Origin: Bacilli bacterium
GTDB taxonomy: Bacteria > Bacillota_I > Bacilli_A > RFN20 > CAG-826
DNA: 52,903 bases
Assembly (NCBI GenBank): GCA_017454295.1
Contig: JAFTDF010000004.1
Span: forward strand, 1 to 52,903
Direction of reading: 5' to 3'
In this document: positions 1 to 8,200 of the stretch, piece by piece
Numbering within the stretch: position 1 is the stretch's first letter
How the letters are laid out: every line of letters begins with the position of its first letter
Notes under the pieces: model-generated
What the model saw: the letters and a program-made list of their open reading frames with translations, nothing else
Database searches by the model: none
Told to the model about the DNA's origin: nothing
Translations under genes and position numbers: made by a program

Positions 1-152
1 GAAGCGGCTGTCCAAAAAGGGAAGGAAGGTTCACGCTAATACCTACCAAAAATAGGAACATGCGAAGCATGTTGCGAAACCTCTCGAAGTATAGGAAAAG
101 GGCTGTCAATCAACCCATAGGTTTTTCAACAGCCCCTTTTTATATCTTTGAT
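1..152. other. Non-coding left edge with hairpins, possible mobile-element end
   Basis: No coding frame is convincing here. A perfect 7-bp hairpin with a GAA loop lies at 57-73, and a terminator-like hairpin follows at 100-135. The combination resembles the tail of a transposable element whose body would lie left of the window, but no terminal repeat or target duplication can be checked. The mobile-element reading is weak inference. Confidence 0.3.
100..143 (+). terminator. Rho-independent terminator-like hairpin
   Basis: GGGCTGT at 100-106 pairs with ACAGCCC at 129-135, followed by a T-rich tract. It would end transcription of whatever lies left of the window. Confidence 0.55.
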
Positions 153-181
153 TTGAAAATAAGTCGGTTAATCGATATAGT
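153..181 (+). promoter_or_regulatory. Promoter of the XRE-hydrolase cluster
   Basis: TTGAAA at 153-158 and TATAGT at 176-181 are separated by exactly 17 bases. An ATG at 188 lies only six bases after the -10 box, so a transcript would begin at or very near it. That ATG opens a frame that stops after four codons, which fits damage to the gene behind it. Confidence 0.6.
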
Positions 182-187
182 TTAAGC

Positions 188-567
188 ATGATTTTAGATT
201 AACTTGCTGGCAAAAAACTACTGTTTATTCCTTGTCTCTAGATAGTGGAGTGCCTAAAACGACTTTAACTGATATTTCTTCAGGCAAAGCTGATATTTTG
301 GAATGTTCTGGTAAAACACTATTAGCAATTTCTAAGAGCTTGGGAGTATCAATAGAAGATTTGCTTTCTCTAGAAAGAGAAGAGGCAAAAACATCATTAC
401 CAGCATTTTTGGTGGATGCCATTTCTGAATATAGAAAAGCAATTCGTAAAGATAGCACTTTAGTGGATTGTTATAGCGACCAATTGAATAGTTCTATCAA
501 CGTTGCAGAAGTAGAGCATCTTATTTCTAAAGAGCAAGCAGATAGATTAAGAGCGAGATATTTTTAG
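188..567 (+). pseudogene. XRE-family HTH regulator, 5' end apparently frameshifted
   Basis: The long frame from a TTG at 232 to 567 encodes most of a small Cro/CI-type helix-turn-helix protein. The recognition-helix region reads SGVPKTTLTDISSGKAD and is followed by SLGVSIEDLL. The N-terminal helix normally preceding this motif is missing from that frame. It can be pieced together from neighbouring frames: ATG at 188 (MILD), then NLLAKNY in a second frame, then TVYSLSLDSGVP in the third. This implies two small indels around 200 and 216-222, one in an A-run. No Shine-Dalgarno sequence precedes the TTG. Either the gene is broken or the assembly has errors. Such regulators are often antitoxins or repressors of a small operon; here it is followed by a small peptide gene and a hydrolase. 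Confidence 0.55.
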
Positions 568-578
568 GAGGTTTTAAG

Positions 579-728
579 ATGATTGTCCCACATGTCGATT
601 TAGAAGAAATCAACTCACTGATTGACGATGTGGAACAATTAACTCAGTTACAAAAAGATTTTCTCAAGAAAATTAAAAAGCTTAGAAAAGAATTGATTCT
701 TTACAAAGCTTACTCAGAGGTTAAGTAG
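579..728 (+). CDS. Small charged helical protein, 49 residues
   Basis: This short gene starts at ATG 579 behind an AGGAGG Shine-Dalgarno sequence. It lies 11 bases after the XRE frame and one base before the hydrolase gene, so the three look co-transcribed. The product begins MIVPHVDLEEIN and is rich in Leu, Lys and Glu with heptad-like spacing, suggesting an amphipathic or coiled-coil helix. I recognise no family. It could be a partner of the XRE protein or a regulator of the hydrolase, but nothing in the sequence decides this. Confidence 0.6.
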   Translation: MIVPHVDLEEINSLIDDVEQLTQLQKDFLKKIKKLRKELILYKAYSEVK

Positions 729-729
729 T

Positions 730-1719
730 ATGAAAGAAAAAGTATTATCGGTTTTAAAAATAATCGGGATAGTGGTGTTCTTCCCGTTGTTACTTTTGTT
801 TTGGCTCGTATGTGTGGCGATCAATGCGATTCTTACGATTGCAAACAAGAAAAGAACGAATACTCCTCTTGGCCAATTTGTGGAAGTGAATGGTCATAGA
901 ATGAGTGTATTGGTAAAGGGAGAAGGAAAACATACACTGGTGTTCCTTCCTGGACTTGCGAGCGATTCCCCGATTTTGGAATTTAAACCCCTTTATTCTA
1001 AATTTGAAAATGAATATCGCATTATCGTGCCTGAGAAGTTTGGGTATGGGCAAAGCGATATTGTGAAATACAAACGTGATATTAAAACAACTGTTGAAGA
1101 ATATCGTGAAGCATTGTCTAAATTAGGTATCAAAGGACCATTTGTTTTGTGCGCCCACTCTAACGGTGGAAATGAAGTAGAGTATTGGGAACAGAATTAT
1201 CCAGAAGAAGTGAAAGCTTTTATTGGTTTTGATACAAATCTTGCTGCCTATGAGGATGATTGGGATTTCAAAGTTAGTTCTTGGGATAAGTTTATGATCT
1301 GGCTTTTTAGAGTTGCTGGATGGAATAGAAAAGTGGTTAGGCCAGGCCTTAAAAAACTTTTAACTAAAGAAGAAAGGAAAATTGTAAGATGCCTAGCTAA
1401 TAGAAATACGGATAACTACGATGTTTTGAGTGAGGCCTGTATTTTCAATAGCGTTGCTGGTAAGTCGGTTATTAATGAAAAACCTCTTCCAACTCAGCCA
1501 ACCCTTCAATTCGTTAGTATGCCAGAATGGTATATCAAAGGTGAAGAAGGTCATGAATTAGATGATGAAGCTAAAAGATGGTTAAAGGCACACGAAGACT
1601 TAGCTAATGCCTCCATAAATGGCAAAATTGTTTTCCCTTCTGATTGGCACTGTCTCCATATTGTCAACGTTGATAAGGTATATGAAGAAATGGATAAATA
1701 CATTAAGGAAAACCTATAG
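730..1719 (+). CDS. Membrane-anchored alpha/beta hydrolase
   Basis: A 329-residue protein with one N-terminal membrane segment (about residues 8-36) followed by an alpha/beta-hydrolase fold. The oxyanion-region motif LPGLASDSP lies near residue 75. The nucleophile elbow CAHSNGG puts the catalytic Ser at about 144, and the motif DWHCLHI near the C-terminus (His at about 307 or 310) supplies the catalytic His. The domain therefore probably sits on the outer face of the membrane. The substrate cannot be told; such enzymes act on esters, lactones or peptides. Base composition is AT-richer than in genes from 2.5 kb onward, suggesting acquisition. The start one base after the upstream stop fits translational coupling. 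Confidence 0.8.
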   Translation: MKEKVLSVLKIIGIVVFFPLLLLFWLVCVAINAILTIANKKRTNTPLGQFVEVNGHRMSVLVKGEGKHTLVFLPGLASDSPILEFKPLYSKFENEYRIIVPEKFGYGQSDIVKYKRDIKTTVEEYREALSKLGIKGPFVLCAHSNGGNEVEYWEQNYPEEVKAFIGFDTNLAAYEDDWDFKVSSWDKFMIWLFRVAGWNRKVVRPGLKKLLTKEERKIVRCLANRNTDNYDVLSEACIFNSVAGKSVINEKPLPTQPTLQFVSMPEWYIKGEEGHELDDEAKRWLKAHEDLANASINGKIVFPSDWHCLHIVNVDKVYEEMDKYIKENL

Positions 1720-1816
1720 TATTAAAGAAAATTGCTTGTAGAAAAGGTGTCCGGTTTTTAAAGCAAATTTTCAGTTTGTATCAAAATTGGTTAACAATTC
1801 CAATATGAACGAAACC

Positions 1817-1840
1817 CTGGCACCGTCGTGTCAGTTTTTT
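1817..1840 (+). terminator. Terminator after the hydrolase gene
   Basis: CTGGCAC at 1817-1823 and GTGTCAG at 1828-1834 form a 7-bp stem with one G-T pair and a four-base loop, followed by six T. It closes the XRE-peptide-hydrolase unit. Confidence 0.7.
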
Positions 1841-1904
1841 ATTGATTCATAAAAGACGTTGATTATGTTGATTATTCATTCGTTTTCTGTTATTCATATA
1901 AAAT

Positions 1905-2399
1905 ATGAAGCGAGTGATTAATATCGGAAACAGGAAACAGGCGTGCAAGGATCTGGAGCCGTTTAGAAGCAAGCACTACGAAGCCTGTGATATCGAATTC
2001 ACGAACGTTTCGTTGACAAAGATCAATGACTTGGTCGGCTTTCGTTTGTTTCGAAAAAGCGGCTTGTTCGTTAGATCTTCCACGCTATGGGAAATCATGC
2101 AGCCCGTTGGCCAAGGAGGCAAACACCACCACCACGGTTTGCAACCCAACGAGATTGTGGATGCATTGGCATCACTGATAGATTCGATTTTGATCTACAA
2201 ATCCCATTCGAATCGTTATGCCGTTTTGGTGAGTGGAAAGGCAAACCACCCCGTTTTGATGGTCGTTATCGAGCTCCATGCCTCTTTGGAAAATAATCGA
2301 AATGCCGATATTAACAAGCTCGTGACCATTTACCCAAAAGACAACTTAAACAAACTAGGAAGCAGTTTATTGGAAAAAGAGGTTCTATATAAAAAATGA
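1905..2399 (+). CDS. Small protein, possible PBECR/MuF-C-type nuclease
   Basis: A 164-residue soluble protein with no membrane segment. I do not recognise it securely. The order of motifs resembles the phage barnase-EndoU-colicin-RelE-like nuclease families. There is a GGKHHHHGL motif near residues 71-79, followed by a helix with NEIVDALASLIDS, then a strand pair with RYAVLVSG and PVLMVVIELHA, and finally LVTIYPKDN near 139-147. In those families the first His motif and the terminal YPK-like motif flank the active site. The start has no clear Shine-Dalgarno sequence. The gene stands alone between the hydrolase and the XRE-acetyltransferase, a usual setting for an orphan toxin-like domain. The functional reading is tentative. 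Confidence 0.45.
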   Translation: MKRVINIGNRKQACKDLEPFRSKHYEACDIEFTNVSLTKINDLVGFRLFRKSGLFVRSSTLWEIMQPVGQGGKHHHHGLQPNEIVDALASLIDSILIYKSHSNRYAVLVSGKANHPVLMVVIELHASLENNRNADINKLVTIYPKDNLNKLGSSLLEKEVLYKK

Positions 2400-2490
2400 G
2401 AACCGAACGGGGCTCTAATCGCCATACCTTGGATTCTCGGCTTTATTATATAACGCGATCAACGGAAACGATAGTGGGAGGTATTCCAAA

Positions 2491-3345
2491 ATGAATAAAG
2501 AGCGGCTTGGAAGAACGGTGAAGGAAATCAGGAAAAGGAACAACATGTCCCAACAAGACATGGCAAATTCGCTCGGCTATTCATCTAGATCCACAATTCG
2601 GAAAATCGAAAGCGGGGAGAATGAGATGAGCGAAGCCAAGTTAAAAAGACTAATCGAATTATATGGTTTGGATTACGAAGAAGCCGGCGTGACGATTGAC
2701 GATTATCAAAGACTCTCCGGATTGAGGAAGGACAGTTTATATCCGAATCCGGAAATACCATCTCTTTGTTATGTGAAAAATTGCATAAAAAACCCGAATA
2801 TCATCGTGGGTGATTACACCTACTATGACGATAAAAAAGGCGCCGATCTATTTGAGAAGCACGTGACCCATCTCTATGATTGGAATGGCGACAAGCTCAT
2901 CATCGGGAAGTTCTGCCAAATCGGCAGTGGCGTGGAGTTTATCATGAACGGAGCCAATCATCAGATGGCCGCGTTCACCACCTATCCTTTCTATATCTTT
3001 TCCAAAGAATTACGTAAACACACACCGCAGAAAGAAAAGATGCCTTTGAAAGGGGACACGGTTATTGGAAACGATGTATGGATCGGCCAAAACGTCACGA
3101 TTTTGCCAGGCGTCCATATCGGAAGCGGCGCAATCATCGGGGCCAATTCCGTGGTTGGGTCAGATGTTCCTCCCTACTCGATTGCGGTAGGAAACCCATG
3201 CCACGTCATCAAAGACCGATTTGATTTGGAGACGAAAGCCTTGCTCCTTGAGATAGCCTGGTGGAATTGGGAGATCGAGAAAATCCAAGAGAACATTGAT
3301 GTTTTGCTAAGCCTAGATGTCGAAAAGCTAAAAAGGCTGAAATAG
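2491..3345 (+). CDS. XRE HTH domain fused to Vat-type (XAT) acetyltransferase
   Basis: A 284-residue two-domain protein. Residues 5-62 are a Cro/CI helix-turn-helix (SQQDMANSLGYSSRSTIRKIE). From about residue 85 onward it is a left-handed beta-helix acetyltransferase of the xenobiotic/Vat family. The family signature IGKFCQIG...FIMNGANHQM lies near 150-170, and hexapeptide repeats such as IGNDVWIGQNVTILPGV and IGSGAIIGANSVV lie near 196-225, followed by the family's AVGNPCHVI and WWNWEIEKI C-terminal motifs. In that family the His of GANH is the catalytic base, transferring acetyl from acetyl-CoA to a hydroxyl of streptogramin A or related compounds. A strong GGGAGG supports the start. The MATE exporter follows within 30 bases, so the pair may form a sense-modify-export unit. 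The real substrate is unknown. Confidence 0.85.
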   Translation: MNKERLGRTVKEIRKRNNMSQQDMANSLGYSSRSTIRKIESGENEMSEAKLKRLIELYGLDYEEAGVTIDDYQRLSGLRKDSLYPNPEIPSLCYVKNCIKNPNIIVGDYTYYDDKKGADLFEKHVTHLYDWNGDKLIIGKFCQIGSGVEFIMNGANHQMAAFTTYPFYIFSKELRKHTPQKEKMPLKGDTVIGNDVWIGQNVTILPGVHIGSGAIIGANSVVGSDVPPYSIAVGNPCHVIKDRFDLETKALLLEIAWWNWEIEKIQENIDVLLSLDVEKLKRLK

Positions 3346-3353
3346 GATTCGTA

Positions 3354-3359
3354 TATAAT
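3354..3359 (+). promoter_or_regulatory. -10 box for the MATE gene
   Basis: A perfect TATAAT ends 14 bases before the MATE ATG. Transcription would start about seven bases before the ATG, giving almost no leader and no Shine-Dalgarno sequence. No convincing -35 is visible within the end of the upstream gene. Confidence 0.5.
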
Positions 3360-3373
3360 ATCAGCCTAAGTCC

Positions 3374-4741
3374 ATGAACTACTCGTTATCGGAACACATG
3401 ACCTATCGAAAGCTCCTCCGCGTGGCGCTTCCTTGCATCGCCATGATGATTTCCGTATCGGTCTATTCCGTCGTCGATGGGTTTTTTGTTTCTAATTTCG
3501 CAGGGAAAACCCAATTCGCTGCCTTGAACTTGATTTATCCCTACATCATGGTGATCTCGTCTCTAGGTTTTATGATGGGGACCGGTGGTTCCGCTTTGGT
3601 GGCCAAATTATTTGGCGAAGGGAAAGAGGAGGAAGGGAACCGCGCCTTCTCCAACTGTGTTTTCTTCACGATCGCCCTTGGCCTCGTCATTTCTTTGATT
3701 TCCTTTATCTTTCTGCCCCAAATCGCCTTGTGGCTCGGTTCGGATGAGGAGATGCTCCCCCACTGCGTCACCTATGGTCGCATTTCGATTGCCGGGATCA
3801 CCTTCTTCAACCTCCAAAACCTGTTTCAATCTTTCTTCACCACCGCGGAAAAGCCCCGCTTTGGGTTCGTGGTGACGCTGCTCGCGGGCTTAGCCAATAT
3901 CGCTTTTGACGCCTTATTCATCGTCGGCTTCCGTCTAGGCGTCATCGGCGCCGCGATCGGCACGGTCCTTGGCCAAGCCATCGGCGCCATCATCCCCATC
4001 GTTTATTTCTCGAGAAAGAATCCCTCACCCCTCCGTCTTCGTTTCTATCCCTTCCAAGGCCAAAAGATTTGGAAGATGGCGTCCAATGGGGCTTCCGAAT
4101 TCGTGACCAATATCTCGGCCGCCGTGGTGTCGATGCTATTAAATGCCGCCTTGATGAAATACTATGGTCAAGCCGGGGTCGGCGCCTATGGGATTATTTG
4201 CTATGTGTGGCTGATTTTCGCTGCTTGCTTCATCGGCGTCAATATCGCCACCGCACCCCGAATCTCTTATGCTTATGGGGCGAAAAATACTGAGGAATTG
4301 CATTCTTTATTCCGCAAATCCCTCTTGATTCTCTTGTTTTTTGGTTTATTCCAATTCGGTTTTTCCGAAGCCCTTGCCGTCCCTTTAAGCCACCTCTTTG
4401 CCGCCTATGACACCGAGCTTTTGGAGCTCACCATCGTCGCCTCGCGGATCTATGCCATCGTCTATATCTTCCTGGGATTCAATATGTTTGGGTCGTCCTT
4501 CTTCACCGCATTGAATAACGGCGGCATCTCGATGTTATTATCCTTCCTCCGCCTTGGTGTGCTGGAAGTCGCTTCCGTCCTCATCCTTCCCAATCTCATG
4601 GGCGGGATGGGCATCTGGTGGAGCGTGCCCATTGCCGAAGGATTCGGCACCATCATGAACCTCTCCGTCATGTTCGCTTTTGGAAAGCGTTACGGATATA
4701 TAGGAAAACCAGAGGAAGCGGCAAACCAAGATAACGGATAA
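3374..4741 (+). CDS. MATE-family multidrug/toxin exporter
   Basis: A 455-residue protein with about 12 predicted membrane segments, the normal length for the MATE (multidrug and toxic compound extrusion) family. N-terminal family features include LLRVALPCIAMMISVSVYSVVDG and MGTGGSALVAKLFGEG. The family couples efflux of drugs or metabolites to Na+ or H+ entry. It has its own TATAAT but also lies directly behind the XRE-Vat gene. A functional link to the acetyltransferase (antibiotic tolerance or export of an acetylated metabolite) is inference from neighbourhood only. The cargo is unknown. Confidence 0.9.
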   Translation: MNYSLSEHMTYRKLLRVALPCIAMMISVSVYSVVDGFFVSNFAGKTQFAALNLIYPYIMVISSLGFMMGTGGSALVAKLFGEGKEEEGNRAFSNCVFFTIALGLVISLISFIFLPQIALWLGSDEEMLPHCVTYGRISIAGITFFNLQNLFQSFFTTAEKPRFGFVVTLLAGLANIAFDALFIVGFRLGVIGAAIGTVLGQAIGAIIPIVYFSRKNPSPLRLRFYPFQGQKIWKMASNGASEFVTNISAAVVSMLLNAALMKYYGQAGVGAYGIICYVWLIFAACFIGVNIATAPRISYAYGAKNTEELHSLFRKSLLILLFFGLFQFGFSEALAVPLSHLFAAYDTELLELTIVASRIYAIVYIFLGFNMFGSSFFTALNNGGISMLLSFLRLGVLEVASVLILPNLMGGMGIWWSVPIAEGFGTIMNLSVMFAFGKRYGYIGKPEEAANQDNG

Positions 4742-4782
4742 AAAGAAACCGCTTCTTCCAAACTCCACCGTCACTGCTGAGA

Positions 4783-5043
4783 CTTGCCAATTCTTCTCTC
4801 TGTGGCAAGGTAATCCTCGACCTTCACGGTTGCCAAATCATCTGTGATCTGGGCATCGACACTCCCAATAACCTTTACGCCCTCGATCAAAAAGGAATAC
4901 GTATTTGGCAAATGGCCGGCCTCTGCCATCCCAACGATGCCGCTACCTTAATCCGGATCGAGGACGACTCCCATTTCTATTTTGCCACCTATTTCGGCCT
5001 TGCCTTCATCGTGGAAGTGCCTTCTTTTGCCGCAAGGAAATAA
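4783..5043 (+). pseudogene. 5'-truncated gene remnant, unknown family
   Basis: A stop-free frame of 86 codons ends at TAA 5041-5043 and uses the same GCC/ATC/GAC-rich codons as neighbouring genes. It reads like an interior protein segment: KVILDLHGCQIICDLGID, then TPNNLYALDQKGIRIWQMA. The frame extends back to about 4742 without any plausible start codon or Shine-Dalgarno sequence, and the MATE gene occupies the bases before that. I take it as the 3' remnant of a gene whose 5' part was deleted when it was joined to the MATE gene's end. The family is not recognised. One reverse frame is also nearly open, but it contains an in-frame TAA and poorer codon use. Confidence 0.5.
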
Positions 5044-5160
5044 ATCGCGAAATAAGCGCAGAATACGATTCTGGTTTCCACTAGTTGTTTTGGGGAGGTT
5101 TATCGTGCTCCCAGTTTCCAAAAAACACCGATGAATACTGGATTTTTCGCATCAGTTTCC

Positions 5161-5190
5161 TTTACATATGTCCACCCCGACACACATAAT
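5161..5190 (+). promoter_or_regulatory. Promoter of the large lipoprotein gene
   Basis: TTTACA at 5161-5166 and CATAAT at 5185-5190 are separated by 18 bases. The start of transcription would fall near 5197, giving a leader of about 38 bases that includes GGAGGA at 5223-5228 before ATG 5235. Confidence 0.5.
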
Positions 5191-5234
5191 TGTTGTGATA
5201 TCCGCGTTTTATAACGCAATTTGGAGGAATATCC

Positions 5235-8200
5235 ATGAAGAAAAAGAACCTTGGGCTTCTCGTGCTCACCGCCAGTGCTTTGGCATTGGCCGCTTGCGGC
5301 GGGAACGTCTCAACCCCCACTTCTGAAATCAAATCCGATTCCTCGGAACAAACCCAATCCAATACCTCGGTCAATGAATTCGAGGAACGGACCAAGGCCA
5401 TCTATGCCTTAGCCAAGCAAAGCGGCTATTCCGGCACCTATGAGGAATGGCTCGCTTCCATTTCCGGCAAAGACGGCTCGCAACTCCGTTTCGGCACCGC
5501 CGCCCCCACCGCCGATACCGGCAACGACGGCGACTTCTATTTCGATTCCAGCAGCTTCGACGTCTATTGCAAAGTCTCCGGCGCCTGGATCCGCTTGGGC
5601 AATATCAAAGGCGCGCAAGGCGAAAAGGGCGATAAGGGCGATAAGGGCGATAAGGGTGACAAAGGCGATACCGGTGCCCAAGGCCAACAAGGCGAACAAG
5701 GCGTCCAGGGTCCGCAAGGCGAACCGGGTCAAACCGGTCCCACCGGGCGTTCCGTCTTGACCGGCAAAGTCGATCCCGATGCCAGCCTTGGCCAAGTCGG
5801 CGATTCCTACGTCAACACCACCAGCGGCGATTACTGGGTCAAAGGCGAACGCGGCTGGGCGAAAGAAGGCAACCTCAAAGGTCCGCAAGGCGAACAGGGC
5901 CAGACCGGTGCCGAGGGTCGTTCCGTTTCCTCCATTCAACTCACCCGCGAAAACGGTCAGGATGTTTATGTGATTACCTATTCCGACGGCGCTACCCAGC
6001 GTTTGTCCGTTGCCGCTCCCCAAGATGGCGCGCAGGGTCAACAGGGTGCCCAAGGCGTTTCGGTGCGTTCCATCGAAAAGACCGGCACCGAAGGCTTGGT
6101 CGATACCTATACCATTACCTATTCCGATGGCAATGCTTCCACCTTCACCGTGAATAACGGTGCCCAGGGCCAGCAGGGTATCCAAGGTGTCAAAGGCGAA
6201 GACGGCCATACCCCGGTCATCACCATCTCCAATGATGGCTATTGGGTCGTCGATGGCCAAAAGACCAACCAGAAAGCCCAAGGAGAACAAGGTATCCAAG
6301 GCGAACAGGGTGCTTCCATCCTTACCGGTGTGGGCGCTCCCGCCAATTCCACCGGTCGCGATGGCGATTCCTACATCAACACCGGCACCGGCGATTACTA
6401 TGTCAAAGCCGATGGCGAATGGTCGCTTAAATTCAACATCAAAGGTGAAAAGGGTGATACCGGTGCTACCGGTGCCGCTGGCCAAGATGGTACTTCCATC
6501 ACCATCGTCGACACCGCCTTCGTGGCTCCCGAAACCACCCATGTGGTCGGAGAATCCCGTGACTTATTAGACAAAAACGGCGATGCCATCGAAGATAACG
6601 TGGTCGGCCATGGCTATCTCGTCGATGGTTATCTCTATATCGTCAACGCCGAAGGCAAATTCGTCTGCGCCGGCGAAATCAAAGGCCCCAAGGGCGACCA
6701 GGGCGAACAGGGTCCCCAGGGCGAACAAGGCCAGACCGGTCAACAAGGCGAACAAGGCGCCCAAGGTGAACAAGGCCCGCAAGGCGAGCAGGGTGAACAG
6801 GGTCCCCAGGGTCCGCAAGGCGAGCAGGGTGAGCAAGGCCCGCAAGGTGAACAAGGCGAGCAAGGCCCCCAAGGCGAGCAAGGCCCCCAAGGCGAACAGG
6901 GTCCCCAAGGCGAACAAGGTGCTCCTGGTACCTCCTTCCGTTCCGGCGCGGGTGAACCCGCTTCCGAACTTGGTATCAATGGCGATACCTACCTTGACTA
7001 CACCACTTGGAAGCTCTACGTCAAAGAAGACGGCGCCTGGGTTTATAAGGCCACCATGCCCGGTGGCGGAGAAACCCCTTCCCAAACTTATCAAATTTCT
7101 GAATTCTCCGTCCCAACCAGTCTTGCCAAAGGCAAAACCTATTATGGGGTGGCTGAGCTCAAAGAAAATGGTAAAGTCGTCAACACCTTCGGTGCTTATA
7201 CCACCGGGGAATTGACCTTCGATTACGACCATTCCCTCCTCGAAGTCTATGTTGACAACGCTTTGGGAGTGGTCATCCGGGCTCTTGCCAATGGCACCAC
7301 CTCTCTCACCGCTTCTTATCAGGGTCAGACCGCGACCATCCGGAACATCGTGATTTCGGAAGACGTCCCCGTCGATACTTATGAAATCAGCTCTTTCTAC
7401 ATGGCCGACGAAATTAATGTTAATGAAGCAGGCTATGGCAGCATCGTGCTCCTCCATAATGGGGAAAAGGCCGATGTCTTTGCCGCTTATAAATCAGGCG
7501 AATTGACCTTTGATTACAACGAACACTTCAAATGCTGGGTCGAGGAAGACGGTACCATCGGCGTCAACCCCAATGCCGCCGGCAAATACGATTTGATCGC
7601 CCACTATCATGGCGTCAAGAGCACCGCTACTTTCTTAGCGAAAGAAGCCGTCGTCGAGAAATTCGAAATCAAGGATGTTTCTTTAGAAGATGACATGATG
7701 AGAGTCGGCGGCGAATACAAACTCGAAGCCACCATCGTCAATCTCAACACCGGCGTCAATATGAGTGCCCTCTCCGCTTATCAGCAAGGCATCCTCAAAT
7801 TCGATTTCAACGATACCTACTTCCAAATCCTCGCCAAAGACGATGGACTCTATGTTGTTGCGAAGGCAAAAGCCAACCATCAATACTTGGGAATGAGCGT
7901 CACCGGCGCCTCCTATAGCTTCTATCCCACGATCCTAAGTGAAACCGAGCATCTCATCTCGGTCATGGGCATGAACGACCACCATGGCGTGGTCAACGAC
8001 ACCGATAACGGCGTTGGTATTGCCAAGCTCGCTAGCCTGATCAACGATGGCAGGGACAATCTCCAGAACGTCATCCTCTTATCGCAAGGCGATATGTGGC
8101 AAGGCACGGCCGAATCCAACATGAACCGCGGCGCCTTGATGACCGATTGGATGAATCTCGTCGGCTTCGACGCGATGACCTTGGGCAACCACGAATTCGA

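Noticed and set aside
57-73. Hairpin as an integron attC or attachment site
   Set aside because: A single 7-bp hairpin lacks the paired core sites of attC, and no integrase or duplicated sequence is present in the window.
6683-6931. Regular repeats that could suggest a CRISPR array
   Set aside because: The period is 9 or 18 bases with no unique spacers, and it translates as continuous Gly-X-Y in the lipoprotein frame.
5409-7457. Long Gly-rich open frames antisense to the lipoprotein
   Set aside because: They mirror the Gly-X-Y repeat and the codon bias of the real gene, with no ribosome site or family motif.
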